Assembly: GCF_021018805.1 (NCBI RefSeq)
Contig: NC_086254.1
Location: forward strand, 22,929,300 to 22,993,299
DNA: 64,000 nt
Direction of reading: 5' to 3'
DNA from: Prinia subflava
Lineage: Eukaryota; Chordata; Aves; Passeriformes; Cisticolidae
The notes below the pieces were generated by a model. It was not told the DNA's origin, searched no databases, and saw only the letters and a program-made list of their open reading frames with translations. How positions within the stretch are numbered: the stretch's first letter is position 1; each line of letters opens with the position of its first letter. Made by a program: the position numbers and the translations under genes. Below are positions 47,998 through 62,300 of the stretch, piece after piece.

Positions 47998-48027
47998 ACT
48001 GGACAACATACAAAAATGTTGTCCAGT
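47998..48027. repeat. Perfect 12-bp inverted repeat (hairpin)
   Basis: ACTGGACAACAT at 47998-48009 pairs exactly with ATGTTGTCCAGT at 48016-48027 around a 6-base loop. Pairing does not extend further. It has no downstream T-run or other sign of a defined function. Confidence 0.9.
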
Positions 48028-50039
48028 CCATTATCAGGACCACTGACCAGTTGTTCCTCAGCAGAAATTCTATGTTATTCTGTGAATAACACACAGTTTT
48101 TCTTCTTAAAACTTTCATTGGAAAATACTTATTTTCTGAACTGAAACAACTGAAATTGGAATAGACAAGATTCCAAGCTAACCATAAAACTGTCTTTAAT
48201 TAAGAAATTGTTTGAACTCCAAATCGAGGGCATGTTCTTTGAATCTGAGACAAGCAAAAACAGTTTTAAAGCCACATGCCTCTTGTGACAGATAAGCATT
48301 TCACTAGAAAGAGCAAAGGGCTTCCTTCCTTTGTTCTAATTTCAAACCAGAGCAACACTAAAAGAACTACCTGATCTGTAGCTCCTACACTGAGGTCATG
48401 GTGAGAGCCTGTACCTAGTTTCTGACCTGAAAAGATGTCACACATGTACTCTGCAGTGAGCAGGAAACTGCGTGAGTGCTTCCTGTGGGTTTGTGCCTCA
48501 GATCACACTCTTGGCAGTGCAGCAAGGACAAGTTGCCTTCACATTATTTGGGGTTTTTCCAGTCAATGGCCTATTTTCTGTAACAGGGCAACTGAGCAGC
48601 TTAACAGACCTCCTGCACTGCAGTCAGAGGCACCATTACACCTGCAGGGAGTGACAGCAGAGCCTGAAATCCAGTACCTGTCACTGGTGTGCCTGCTCTG
48701 TCCCCAGTGTGTCAGACAATCTTTGGAAAGCTGCTGCTGCCCTTCCAGCCCTGCTGCTGTCTCCAGGCAGCTCAGCCAAGCCCGTACATGTGGCACTCAT
48801 GCTCTGAGTTGGTGTAGACATACCCCCAGGGTTTGTTTGAATTAGGATCCCAGCCACGATTACAGCTGAGTAAAGTCCAAGCACCTGGCACAGATGTGAC
48901 CTAAAATCGTGCTGTGCTGGCTCCAGGGGCTGCAGGTATCCTGACACATCTTACCTGCCGGTGACATCTGGGGCCAGGGACAGAGCACCCTGGACTGAGG
49001 GCTGCTGGAGCCAGCTGCAACGTGGCCTGAGCAGAGACTAAGGCTAAGCTGGCTGAATGTGAGTGGTTACAGAGGGAGCTTGTTCTGAACAACAACCACC
49101 ATCCCAGTGCTCACAAACTGTTTGGATGTTTTTACTGGAAATAACCACGTAATATCCTTGGCAAGGTTTGCTACTCTGCAGTTTCTCATGTTCAGAACAA
49201 AACTCGAGAAGAGTATCCCCATCCCATCCTCCCCCCTTTGCTGACAATTCAGTGGAAGAACACTGACTGGTCCTTCCTGCACAGCTCTGAGCTCTGTGTT
49301 TGGGGTGCTCAGGGCCCCGGAGCAGCTCTCCCTCTGCAGGGGCAGCCTCTGCTGGCCCGGGAAATGCAGGGACAGGCACAGCTCCCCGGGAGGGCTGCAC
49401 ACAAAGCAGGGAGCAGGGCACGCCACTCACACCTTGCTCTGCAGGCAGCACACTTAGAATGCACAACCTGCCTGGGTGGGAATTCTTGGCAGGTAACTAA
49501 GAGTGAGCCAAACCAGCTTACAACAGGAAAATAAATACAGCCAGAAAAGCACAGGTTGGGTGCAGAGGTATTAACTTCCTAACTTTTTGAGTCACATTCT
49601 AAAATTTTCATGGGGCTGAGAACTGCATCCCTTTCTATTCTCAGAGCCCCTCCTTTCTCTACACTAAGATCCCACTCTCATATTGTCCTTTGTTGCTACC
49701 TCCCTAAACCCCACATTCCCACCTCTCCAATTCTGCATTCCTGGTGTCTGAGGACAATTCCTACCTCACAGAGAGAGCAGGAATTCTCAGGCTGCAGATC
49801 ACATATTCCATCTATGGAGGATAATGTCCATTTAGTGCGTAAGTCCCCGAATGGAGGTGAACTCTCCCCTCCCTGCCAGGTGCAGACTCAGCACAGGTGA
49901 GGTCCCAATCCCTTGTCCCCTGTGCTGGATCCCAAACACGGCCACTGCCAGCTTTGGCTTTGGGAGAAGAGCTGGAGGACTCTAGAAAATTCCTAGGAAT
50001 CACATAACCCAAAAAGAATGTGATTTTACAATCTTTTTT
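48028..50039. other. Non-coding stretch, no gene seen
   Basis: Several 60-140 codon frames on both strands, none recognisable. No strong repeats. Confidence 0.6.
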
Positions 50040-50105
50040 ACCAGTGAGGGAAGAATTTACTGGCATCAAGATTTGAACCCAGATGTTTTCATCAGGCACA
50101 ATTTT
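50040..50105 (-). mobile_element. Possible MIR-like SINE relic
   Basis: GGCATCAAGATTTGAACCCA on the plus strand contains the reverse complement of a tRNA B-box (GGGTTCAAATC), followed by GATGTTTTCATCAGGCAC in the position of the reverse-complement A-box side. The preceding CAGTGAGGGAAGAATTTACT could be the SINE body. Short and divergent, so uncertain. Confidence 0.35.
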
Positions 50106-50786
50106 GTTTTTCTTTGCATTCAATCATGACACTGAGTACAGCCTACACTTGTGTTAGATTAATGTACTTACAAACAGGCAGCATTCCTTACACATTTTCA
50201 TTTACTCTGCAATATGCATTTACTTAGTTCCAGCAACAAAACAATTCACTCTGGCACCAGCTCAGCTGAACGGTTCAAAAAGACTCAAATTTAGCTGATG
50301 GGAGATTTACAGCACAGTAATTTCTCCTGCCTCTCCGTTTTTGTCAGCCCCACTGGTGACCACATACAGAGGCACACAGATGTGCCTACGCATTCGAAGA
50401 TTTCTAAACTGGTCAGGTATTTAAACTCAATAAAAGTGAATTCTTGTTCCAAAATCCAACAGCTGGCCAGAGTTAAGTAGATCTGATATACCAGAAAAAG
50501 AGGCAGTCAGGGGGATTACCTGTACAAAGCTAAACACAAACCCTCTCAGTCCTGAGAGAATAAACTTCAAATTCAATTTCCAAATGCACCCAGACTAATA
50601 AACTCCCATGGAAAATCTTCTCAGGAACCCTTACTGAATAAGCATAAACCAACCAACCGAAAGACATTTAATGACCAAACCATGTTAATTCACAAGTGCT
50701 GGGAAAAATATATGCAAATACTTCATCGTTTTGCTTCAGCTAATAAAAAGTCAGGAAAAATTCTAAGTAATTAAATAGCTAAATAA

Positions 50787-50837
50787 TTTTTTCTTTTTTT
50801 TTTTCTTTCTTTTTTTCTTTTTTTTTTTTTTTTTCCC
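50787..50837. repeat. T-rich tract
   Basis: About 50 bases of T with scattered single C, ending TTTTCCCTCACAG. On the minus strand it could be the poly(A) tail of an old retroposon, but no body or target duplication is recognisable. It also resembles a strong splice-acceptor tract (ending CTCACAG at 50843) without a recognisable exon after it. Confidence 0.9.
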
Positions 50838-50843
50838 TCACAG

Positions 50844-53800
50844 AACAGCAGAGAATAGTGTAGAATTCAAGGTGCCTTTAAGCAACACAAAACCAATGAA
50901 GACAGCCAAGTGCAGGAATCTGCTGCAGCTCCTGGAGAAAGCAAAGTTTACCCTCCCAAGGCTGTGTTGTAAGCACAAGGTCACAGTGGATATTGGCTCT
51001 GCAGTGAGACCTTCTGCTGCAGTTTTCCTGTATTGTGTGAAAGATTAAACAGGCCCCCAGAGAAAGATCAACAGGAAAATGATTTTTTTTATTGAGGAGC
51101 ATGAAGATGAGTGGAGCTGGATGCATCACCCGCTTCTCTGTCTCTCAGTCTGTATCGTGAGTCATGTGGTGTGACAGCAGCAAGTCAATTAGCGGGGTAA
51201 TTAACAAAACCATTGGTGCAGAGCACCCAGCATTCAGCCTGCCAGTGTCAGGAGTGTCCTTGGAAGGGTGAGATGGACAAAAAAGTAAAAGCTATCTTCA
51301 TTTTAGAAAGCTGGGAACTTGTCCACCTTTAGCCTGAATACTCTAGCTGGACTTTGCACATGGTACGATCCCAATTTCTGATCAGTTCAGCAGCAGGGTG
51401 TTCCAGAGCAGGGAACTGCTGCTCCAGGATTCCCTGGAATTCTGCGGGAGATGTTCCAGCCCTGGATGCAGCCCTGCTTGTGCAGTGCTGCCAATCCACC
51501 CTCGTTTCTCAAAGATCCCGAGGATGTATAAAACTGTTCTGATGGCTTCCCCAAACTAGTTGCAACTAGTCTTTCACGAGAGAAAAAAACCCAGGCCTTA
51601 ATAAATCTAGTGTTTGTGCAGAAAATAACTTCCCTCTTATTCAAGTTGTACCCTGGTTGATTCCAGAACTGGTCTGTGCTTGTGCTAAATGCGCTGAGAG
51701 CTGATAAAAACTGCCTTGGATTAGAAATAAGACTCTTTATTCAGCATTCCAAATGGAAACACTGAGATGGCTGAACAGTCCATTTAGCATTTTGATTTTA
51801 TTCAGAAGCACTGTTGTCATTGCATGCATTTATGAACTGGCAAACCCCTCCATCTCAGGATCCTATGATAGTGTTTTCATTGCTGTTTTGTCCATACCAG
51901 CCAAAATGATCTCTTCAGTGCAAGTATCCACAATATACAGTGGAAATGGAAGTGTCACCATCTGGGGAGTGCTCAGCTGGATCACAGCCTGCTCCCCACC
52001 ACGCTGGGATACCTCCCATGCCCGTGGTAGAGAGTCAAGGGAGCTTACTTGAATTTAGTCTAGAACTAAACTTCCATTTGGCATAAATGAAGGTCTTTAG
52101 CACTATTTTTTCTTTTCCTTTTATGTTTATTGTAGCATGACCTCTGCCTGCAGACACTGAACACCCCTGTAGACAATCTCAACATTTCATAGTAAATTTT
52201 CCAAGCAACCAAAGCAGCCCATTTCTCCTCTCATTTATAGCGGTGTAAATGAGGGTGGCTTCAAAGTGATACATGTGGAAACACAGCAGCAGTGACTGGA
52301 AAACAATTCCTCACGATTTGTAACTGCTTGGAAACTCAGGAGTTCTGAATGTTTATAGTTTAGAGTAGAAATCTTTGTCTCTACTGACAGCTCTGTCTCA
52401 AGTGACTGTAGCACTCCTCGTACTTCCTCCATTGCAAAAAGTAACACAGAAATGGTGCTTTACCCCCAGGGAATTTTATCAGTCAGAATGGGTTTGTATT
52501 CATGCAAATTAAGGCTCTGCTCCCACCCAGCACTGTCAAACAGTTCGGATTTTCAGCGGTACAGCGACTCCTAACTCTGACTCACTCATTGCAGTGACCC
52601 AGCTCGTCCTGTTCCAAGCAGAAGTCTGAATAAGTTTTAATAAAAGCCCCCTCCAACCAGTATCGCTGTCAGTCTCTTAGATAAACGCTACACTGACATC
52701 TTGAAGAAAACCCCAAATGTTCATGTGTCTATAGAAAGAAATATTCATGTGTCAATGTGCCAAGCCCAAATCAGGTGGGCAGCGGGCGTGCAGCCTGACT
52801 TCAGTAAAACCTGGAGAGTCTAAACCCACGTGCTCCAAACTCCTGACATCTCCCATCTGTTCTGAGAGGCAGCTGCATTTTCCCTCTCTCAAGGCTAGTT
52901 GTGTTGTAAGTCCCATTACTCGCACTTTGCATAGGCAAAACCCCCTATTACTACAATATTCCACAATTACCATAATGATATATGTTGGTATTTGAGCACT
53001 GTGAGTTCACTTTGCAGCAAACCTCAAAGCACCCAGCTGCTCTGCTCTGCACTGCAAACCCTTGCCACGATTTTTAAAATCACTTGGGGCTCAGTCAGAT
53101 CTTCCCAACACAGCACTCTGCTCATTATCATCCTACTTCTTAAACATCCCCTCCCTCCCAGCCCCGCCCTCCGCTATCTTCCCACACGGGACACACCTGT
53201 ACAAGTCCTGGGCCAGGAAAGCAGAGTAAACAATCATCCCGTGGTGCCTGGGCTCCGGGTACAGCGTGTGCAGCCCTGGCCAGCGCTGACAGCTGACAGC
53301 GCTTCTTTGGGACACATCTGCTGATAAGGATGAATGAGTTTGTGCATTTCCTCAAAAACTCCACGTCCCATTAATCAGCACCTGAGAGGAACGACCGGTC
53401 TGGCAATAATCCTGACACCCACTCCTCTCCTCAGCTTCTCCAAGAACATAGTCCAGAGAACCCTGGAGTTATCCCAGATCACAGGAATGCTCTGCTCGGA
53501 GAGCTTTGGTGCTGATCTGGCTTAACAGAATTCAGCTTTTCATTCTGAGGCAGCATCTGCCATCAGAAGGGGTTGGGAAAGTGTAACACATTTCAGACAT
53601 GTGGTCTAATCTGTAAAAGTCTCATGTATAAAATTAGTTCACAATTTTAGCCACTTCAGAGCTCCGAAGTCAGAAGACTGTTCTTTCATTCAAAATTAAA
53701 ACAATCAGTGCAGTCCTTGATAAAGGCAAATTAACCTAATAAACAAGTATTTATCTTTCAGTGCTCATTTTTCTCAGGACAAACCCCAATATGTAGAGTT

Positions 53801-56482
53801 TACCTCTGAGTTCTAGAGCAGAAGGAGGAGGTATAAGACAGAAGTTGTTCCCTATCTCATTCATCATCTCATTATCAACGACTTTTACATTTTTCAGTGG
53901 AGGTTGTTAAAGCAGGACACGTTAAATCCTTTGGCCTTTTGCAGGACCTGCCCAGCTAATTTTTGCTCAGCTTGTTTGAGCACACAGGTATGTGAGGTTC
54001 ATGTGATGATAAGAAATGAATGTTACACCGAATGATCAAGGAAGGAAAGAATTCTACTTTGGGAGAGAGGAGGTGAAGTCAGGACGCAGTGACAGAACCA
54101 GGGTGGAGAAATTAAATTGCTTCTGCGGGGTCTGTCTGGGCTCTGGTCCCTGCAGGACATGGGCACACTGGGGCCAAGCTCCTCTGGCTGGTCTGCTGGA
54201 GAATTCCATGCCCCACGGAGACTCTAGGAAATGATATCTGATCCTGATGTGAAGGTATCTAAAGATTCCGACAGAAGGCACAAACAGAGTCATTTACCAA
54301 TCAGAACAACCCAGACTGTGTCTCCTCACACCATTTCATTTCTGCAGGACCTTCCCCTGGGATGGTACAAACTGATTGTTGCTCTTTGCCCTGCAGTGGC
54401 ACAAGAAAGGGAACGCTCCTGGACAAGGCTGTCACAGGTAGCTCAGCCCTCTCTGAAGTGAATGCCAGTGAGGTTTGATATCTGCCCCTGCTTCTCCAGT
54501 GCTGATTGCCTGACCTGTTGCCCTGCTCAGGATTCAATTTCCAAACCACAGAGCATTCATCGAGCAGCCAGTGCAGACTGACACGAGACTCATTCTGAAC
54601 ACGGCAGCCTCAGCTGCGTGGGGATTTTGCTAAATTTGTGAGATGCATTTGAAAAACAGAAATAATGGTACATACACTTGTAAGGACTCTGTCCCACTGA
54701 TAGTGAGCAGCAAAAGGATAAATAATACCGTGAGTATCTTTAAATACAAATATAAATATAAAGTGTGGGACAATGTAGAGTTAATGAAATCTCAGTCAGC
54801 TATCTCTCTTAAAACATGTTGCAAACACTTGAATTTCTTCTTTTCCCAGCTCTGCATTCTCTGAAGAATATTATAATTTATTGTCTCAAGCCATATTTGG
54901 TATTTAGTGCCTCAAGAAGCTTGTGAAAAAAGATCTGTTTGTTACATGAAAATGAAAACATGTTGTGGTTTCACCTCAATTTCTTTCCTTCTCCCCCACT
55001 TCTAAAGAGAAGAGACAATTTTAAGAACCAAGAAAAGTAAACAATCCAGATATAAAAAACATACAAACACAAATACAAACAAAAACAACTCATAAGTTAG
55101 GAAAAAACTGGAACTTGTGCCTGGGGTAAAGCATGTAAAAAGTGGTGATTTATTCAAGGGCAGAATTTTGGCATTTTCTTTAGCTTCAAGTAAATAAATA
55201 AGACAAAAAGTCTTTTCATCTGATTGTTTTGCAGTGCCTGGGGCTATGTACGTTGGACACTGTTTGCAACTGTTTTCATTTAGGGGTGAGTGAAGTGGTT
55301 CAATTAAAACATGAGCAGCTCTGAACCTTTGCTAGGAATAAATCAGAATATTTCTGGGAAGGTTCAAGGAAGTCCAGTTAATTGTCATTATTTACCTCTT
55401 TGTAGTCATGTGTTGAGACACTGCCTGGATTCAAAAGTGCCACCATATAGCCCAGCCCTATTATATTATGCTTAATCCTGCTGATCAAACCAGTTTGAAT
55501 TGGTTGGGCCAGCAGCACGGAAATTTTGGGGGAACTAACCCAAATAAAAGATGAAGTTTTGAGTTCCACCCATTACAAAATTCCCACAGCCACAACTGGG
55601 CCCTTTACTTTGGTGGGAAAAAAAGGAGCTGTTGTAGCCTTCAAGGAGAGGAGCCCTGGAGCAGTAAAGCCAGAGGCTGGGTCTGCACCAGGGCTCTGCA
55701 GAGGTGAGAGGGGCTGTGGGAGAAGGGCTTGGAGGAGACCGTGAGGGAGGGGCAGGGCAGTGAAGAGCCCTGGGCCGGTGAGGGCTGGTTCCTCTGGCAG
55801 GAGCTCTGCTGAGTTCACCTATGTGGAACAATGAGTTTTACGTATCTCTGAATTTATCTGGCATGAAAAACATATTTGTCACTTTACACAATACTCAGGA
55901 AATCACGCTTTCTCTGAGATGCAGAAATCCTTTCAAAAAACCATGTAAATACGTCCAAGAATACAGGTATTTTTCTACAACAGGGTATTTATTGTGCATC
56001 TCTTGGATGCCAAAATAGCTATAATTGTTATACTGCTTCCTACTGAGTGGAAGATTTAGAAGTGCACCTTTATAGTCACAGAAGAGTAACAGCAATTAGC
56101 AAAATTAATTTAGAAGTGTGAATTCTTTTTCAGTCTGGGTTACAGTATCTTTTAATCATGAAACCGTAAGAGATTTATTATTATACTCTGAGTGCACAGG
56201 CTTGTTCAAGGCTGTTCTTTACTGTGTGTCATGAAGCACTGATACCACTAGACAGCCCCAAATTCATCAGTTCCTGGTTTTGCACATCAGAAGGGCCCAG
56301 CTGGCACCTTATGCCACATCATCCATCCGTGTAGCTCCCATATGTGGATTCCCTTATCTCTTATCAATTCAGGACTGCTCTGTTCTCCTGCCAAACCTCA
56401 GCAGCAGCTAACTTCTGAGGATGCTCTAAACATTCATTCACTCTTTCTGTGCAAGCAGCTGGTGAAGAGCTCCAGATAACGG
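50844..56482. other. Non-coding stretch, no gene seen
   Basis: Mostly unique AT-rich sequence. Noted: GC-richer patches at 53155-53300 and 55640-55810; A-rich sequence with ACAAA-type words at 55020-55100; and a weak palindromic-repeat-like GCGGTGTAAATGAGG at 52230-52244. No recognisable exon. Confidence 0.6.
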
Positions 56483-56667
56483 AACTGAAGGCAAGGTACA
56501 GTATTGTCACAGAAAGATTAACTGAAGGCAAGGTACAGTATTGTCACAGAAAGATTAACTGAAGGCAAGGTACAGTATTGTCACAGAAAGATTAACTGAA
56601 GGCAAGGTACAGTATTGTCACAGAAAGATTAACTGAAGGCAAGGTACAGTATTGTCACAGAAAGATT
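56483..56667. repeat. 37-bp tandem repeat, five identical copies
   Basis: Five copies of a 37-bp unit start at 56483, 56520, 56557, 56594 and 56631. Each begins AACTGAAGGCAAGGTACAGT and continues with ATTGTCACAGAAAGATT. All five are identical base for base and the array ends cleanly at 56667. The identity means very recent expansion, ongoing homogenisation, or an assembly effect. The unit is AT/GC-balanced and has no recognisable motif. Confidence 0.97.
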
Positions 56668-59304
56668 ACCTCTTCCATGCAAGGCTGGGCATTGGAGAGG
56701 AAATGGAAACTGACTGCAGTAACTAAAACTTCAGACAGACAGTGACAGTGAATCCTGATTTGAATTTTGATAATTTTGATCCCCCACTTTTGCAAATGTC
56801 CAGATAACAGAAGTGTATTGTCATGCAGAGATAAGAATATTATTTTTAAAAGAAATGCCTACTACGTTATTTCATAGGAATGTTTACAATTTGGAATGTG
56901 TGGTCTGTTGCAGTTTCTGAGCACTAGACAATAACTATTCCAGGCTCAGGCTTCTTCCACTTACTATATTTAGAATTTAGCAGCCACTTTGCACAGAATC
57001 ACACCTTTCCTCCTTCATGCTTCCCCTGATTATACCCAGTTCTGAACCTGGAGTTTATCACAACATTTTCCCAATTGCTGTCTGTATTGTGAATCCCAGC
57101 TGAATTTCCTAGCAGTTCTGTTAAGGAACACTGATAAATGTGCATTATCACCCGGCTGAGTGAACATTACACAAGGATTCCTGGCTCCAGAAGAGGCAGC
57201 TCCAATGAGAGTTGAAAAATCCGTTCATTCATTCCCTCCTTCCCAGCAGCATTCCCTGGCCTGGAGCCAGATGCCATTTGACGTCACGGCTCTGACCAGG
57301 AACATAATGTGCTGGCACTGGGACAAAAGCTCTACTATGGAAAAAAACAGCAGCAAGTAGAAACTTATCAGGGTGGCTGGGAAGAGGGAGTTTAGAGAAC
57401 GAGGCTGAGGGCAAATCAGCAGAAAATTCAATGAACGATGTCAGGTCCAATATTTTGCTTTTGCTTTTCTGTACAGCATCTTCTTGGGTTACTGCTCCAA
57501 AGCACCAATCTCATTAACACAGACACCACACAGCAAAAAGATGTCTTAAAATACTTAATACTTTCCATTCTACTCTTTGCAGCGCTTACTGAAGTGCTCC
57601 AAAAGGTCTGGTTTTGCTTTTTTATTCAAATTCTTTCAAACACAATAACCCAAAGATTTATTTTCTGGTCTGCCATAGATCTGTCCTTAAAAATCTCTGT
57701 TCTGTTTATTTGAGTTAAATATTAAGCAGGTCTTTAAGTAGAGACTTAGCAGTGTTAGTACACAAAACTCAGAAGGTGGTTTAAGGACAGGAAAAAAATC
57801 TTGTCTCTTCATAACCATAATTAAGGTGTTGGGTAAAAAACAAAGACCAACAAGCTTCCAAACTAACTATGAAGCAGAGAAATAAAATAATAATAAATAT
57901 AAAAAAGACTAGGAAATATTTGAATAGCAACAACTGCAATGGTTGCTGCTGATATGAGTTTAGAATGCCAGACTGACAACCAGCAGAGTTCCATCACTGA
58001 TACCCACAGCTGTAGCATTGCAGCTATTGACTTGTAGAAGTTCATAGGAGAAATTTCCTGAACTGTCTATAGATCTTAGGATATGCTATCATGGAATTAA
58101 TTTTGGAAACAAATGTATGTGGCAGTAAATTAACATATAATTCTCAATAAAATCTCCTGAAGATGTCCATCACCTTCCTGATTGTTGGAGCTCTTGGGCT
58201 CTTCACAGAAAATGCTGAGTTTCAATTACTCTGGAATTTGAGGCTGCTCAGCAGATGCCACCAGACAGCTCTCTGAATTTCAGTGCATCTTCAAGGACTC
58301 TGTTCCTGCTCACTTCAGGCAGGAAGGACATTGTGGGAAACGAGCTATGCACTTCCTTCCACGAGTGGCTAAACTGGAATCATGAATATCTCGTGTCCAT
58401 CCCAAGCCAATATCAGCAATTCCTTTCTGCCCAGGTCATCAGACTCACAGCGTCAGTAACTGGAGCGTCCAAACCCCTTTTCAGCTGAATGTACCCAGTC
58501 ATCAGGGACATATGAAGTGGAAAAAGTTCACAAACATTGTGCTCCATTGAAATCTGGAACTACTTAAGCTGAAATGAGGCAAATCTGGACAATAGCATCC
58601 CCACTCTGCACAGAAAAAACTGCCCTGCCCAAGCCCACATATCTGTTCCATGGAGAGTTTTAACTGGGGTGCCAGTGTCTAAGAAACCTCTCATCCCGTG
58701 CTTATCTCATTATCCAAGTACCTGCTAATCAGCAGGAGCAATATAGGCACAGTTAATAATGACAGCTGATAAAACTGAGCACTGCTGAAATTCCACAGGA
58801 CAGGCCCACAGTGAACTGCAAGCTCCACCTATCCACCCTACACATGGATTAATGAAAGTGAATTCTTGTCAAGGCACATTATCACTGAAAGATTATCCTG
58901 GCTTCAGAATTTCTAGTTTGAGTTAAAACCCTGACATGGAGAAAATGTTACCTATCAATTTGACATTATTTCATAATGACTAAATTAGAAGTAATTTTAG
59001 TTTTCTAATCTCATAACATTTAAACCATAATTGTAACATTATTTTTTCCATCCTCTTTGTAAGTTGTTCTTATGGACTGCTCTTAGTTTGAACAATAAAT
59101 AATATTTTCAAAGTAGCCACAGAATTATCTCTTAATTTGTAATGGATGCTCTGCTAGCTTCACATCTCACTGAGCCACTTCTCTTTGACCAAAGCTTCAT
59201 TACTGAGCATTTATCACTCTTTGGTCAACAGCAACTGCCCTCAGGCTCATATATCCTCCTCCTCCCATGCCTGGCTTTGCATTGATAAAAGCTGCTTCAT
59301 GAGA
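56668..59304. other. Non-coding AT-rich stretch, no gene seen
   Basis: Unique-looking AT-rich sequence. No repeats beyond short runs and no recognisable exon or RNA gene. Confidence 0.6.
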
Positions 59305-59346
59305 GAAAAAAAAGAAAAGAAAAAAAAATTATGAAAAAAAAAAAAA
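59305..59346. repeat. A-rich tract
   Basis: Interrupted poly(A) with G and TTATG breaks. It could be the tail of an old plus-strand retroposon, but the sequence before it (59230-59300) is not recognisable as one. Confidence 0.85.
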
Positions 59347-62300
59347 GGGCAATTATTCTATTCAACATTTTCCATACTTTTAAACTCTAATGCAAAATTT
59401 TGATCTCACCTCAGCTGGATTTTGCCTGCCAACAGCTTGGAGTTTCTCTAATCCCTAAAAAACTGCTGCATTGCAAAAACAATTGGTGGGATGCCTCTTG
59501 TGAAATCATTAATTTGACAAGTTCTATATATTTTGAATAACTGATTTAATGGATTTCCTCTTGTTCATGATTTACTTGGGATCAATGGCTTATGTGCAGA
59601 ATGTGCAAACCTAAACACAAACAAGCCCCGACTGTCCTATTGCCCAGCACACAGTTCTGGGTTTGGGTGTGCACAGCCCCACCTGTTCCAGGCAGGGACA
59701 CGGTGCCAGAATCCCAGGCCACGAGGTGGATCATGCACCCCATGGCTCTGCTCATCTGGGCAGCACATGCAGGACAGGCAGGGCAGGGACACTTCCCAGG
59801 GAGCAGGAGAGGATGCACAGTGAGACTGCACAAAGGCTAAAAGCCACTGGATGGAACCACTGCTTGAACCACTTGAGGCTGCTCAGGAATGAATATCTGA
59901 GAAATATCTTGAGGTATCAAAATCTGGCTGCATTCCAAACTGGAACAAACTAAAGATCTTCCAGCTCTTTTCCAAGAGGAGAACACAAGAACATAGCCCT
60001 TGTAACAGGCAGACAAATCTCCAGCAGCCAGTTCTGCAGACACTTCTCTGAGACAGGCACAGGCAAGGCTGGCACCGCCAGCACTGACCACTGGGCCCCT
60101 CCACCTTCCAGAACATTCTCTTCCTCTGGCTACAAATTCCATCTGAGGCTCACATGGTCTTTTGTAAGAAGCACACATCCACAAGTGTTTCTCTTCAAAC
60201 CCCAGCATTTTCAGACAAAGAATGCCTTGCTAAAACATCCCCAACCAGTGCTCGACCCTGCTCTTCCAAGCTTAGCTACATATTTCTACTTCAGAGAGGG
60301 AAACCAAACCTTGAACGCCAGACTATTGTGATTCACTGAAGTGTTGCATGGTGGAATGAATTTCAGAGATGCTGCTTTACTGAAAAACTGCAATTTGCTG
60401 TGAAGACACCGCCTTTTCCTGCACATCAAACTACACTCTGGCAGCAGAGATTTTTCACTTCATAAAACAAGACGTTCTAATTGAAAGCATAGAAAATTCT
60501 TTGCTGTAGCAGAAATGAAGTCTCTCGTTCCATCTTAAAAGTTCCTCGTGGGAAACAACAACAACAAAGCTTAAATGACCCTGAAACCGACCGTAAAATA
60601 GTATAGAAATTATCCTGTTAGGAACAGATCCTCTGTGGATAAAGGTGGTTTCTGTTTTTTTAAGGACCTTAGTCCTTAAAATACATATTAGTTTTGGTTG
60701 CCATGCACACCTGCTCCCTGAGAGGTCACTGTGACCCATTCATATTGATCTACATGCAGATAGGAGTGAAATGTTGATATTTTGTAAGTGTTCCATGTTT
60801 TCACAGACAATATTTTTCATAGGAACCAGAATAAATTGGTTTGGTTAAATTTTCTCATGTTTTATCAGCTACAAAAGAGAGATTAATTCCTGCTGGAGGG
60901 GTTTTCCTTATAAAGAAAAGCTTGTGATTCAATTCTTTATCACAAACACTCAGAGAGGATTCATGTGTGGTGTGCCTGATGCCACAGGCAGAGAAGGTAA
61001 CAGATTTTTAAAGACACTAAGCAGGCACAATTGTTCTTGCAGCTTGCTTTGGAACAGAACACCTCTGGAAGCCAGTGGTGACAGGGCACTAAAGAACACA
61101 AGCCCTTACATTCAATAAACAAGGTGTTAACAGGCTGACAGAGAAATTACAGGTGAAATATAACCACTTCCACTTCCCTTCAGTGTTAAGGTAGCTGATT
61201 GGGCTGAGAACACCTGATCCAGGAGGGAAGGTGGAGGCACAGATAACTCACCTCAAACATCAGACAGTGCACACTGTGAAGTGTTTGGTTTGGAGTTTTC
61301 TTAGTACTTTAAAATAATAACAAAGACCTGAAAACTTCATTTCTGTTTCACACATTTCAGAAGGCATTTTCCAGGCTTTGCAGAATCAGGTAACTGTCAT
61401 CGAATAATGACACAGTTGTTCTCTAATTTATACTGACAATTGTTTCACCTACCTGGCAGGGCAGAGAGAGCAGCAGCAGCTCTCCACCACCATGATTACA
61501 GATCGTGCAATTTTGTTGTCATTTGAGAAAACAGTGAGCAGATCCAAGGGGATTTCAGAAGAGCCAATGTGGGTTAAACCATTCCCTGCCCAGTCCCACC
61601 ACCCTGCCCATTCTCCACCCCAACGCCTCCTCCTGCACACGCAACTTCTCCCTTCTGTTTATTTTTCATTTTAAACACTCTAAGCAGAAATTGACTTTGG
61701 CTGCTTTTCCTGAACTCTGAAGTGTTTGAGCAGATAAGATTCAGATAACCCATCAGAAGAAAGTTTCCTAGGTCCCTCTTCTCCTGGCAGGTGCTCACCA
61801 AGGCCAGCCATGCACTGAGGTTTCTTTGCCCTGCAGAAGGATTTTTCTGTCTCATTTACTTTTCAAAATGGGACAGATTTGAATTTTTTACTGCATCTCA
61901 CTTGGAAAAAATGTTTCAGCTGAAAGATATGTGTTTATATACAGTGCTGGGGAAATACAATGTGTAAATCTCCCTGCTGCCATCCCAAATGTGGTGGTAA
62001 TTTCCCAAGCAGTTTTATTAAGCCCCTCAGACTCAGCAAAAGGGAGCTGATCTGAGCTCCTCCTCCTTTATGGGAAATAAATAAAGAGTGATAAAATTCT
62101 CACACTGTAAAAGTACTAAGATGTGCCTCCAGAAATAACTGCTCTTTAGAGGACAATATAAAAATAGTCACATTTGTTTCAAGGAAATACTAGTTAAAAT
62201 GGATAAACTTTTATTTTCCTACAACTATTGTTTTTTTCACTTAAAGGCTTACCTGAAATGAGAAAGCTTTTGTTCTCCTCCTAGACAAAAAGGAATTCAG

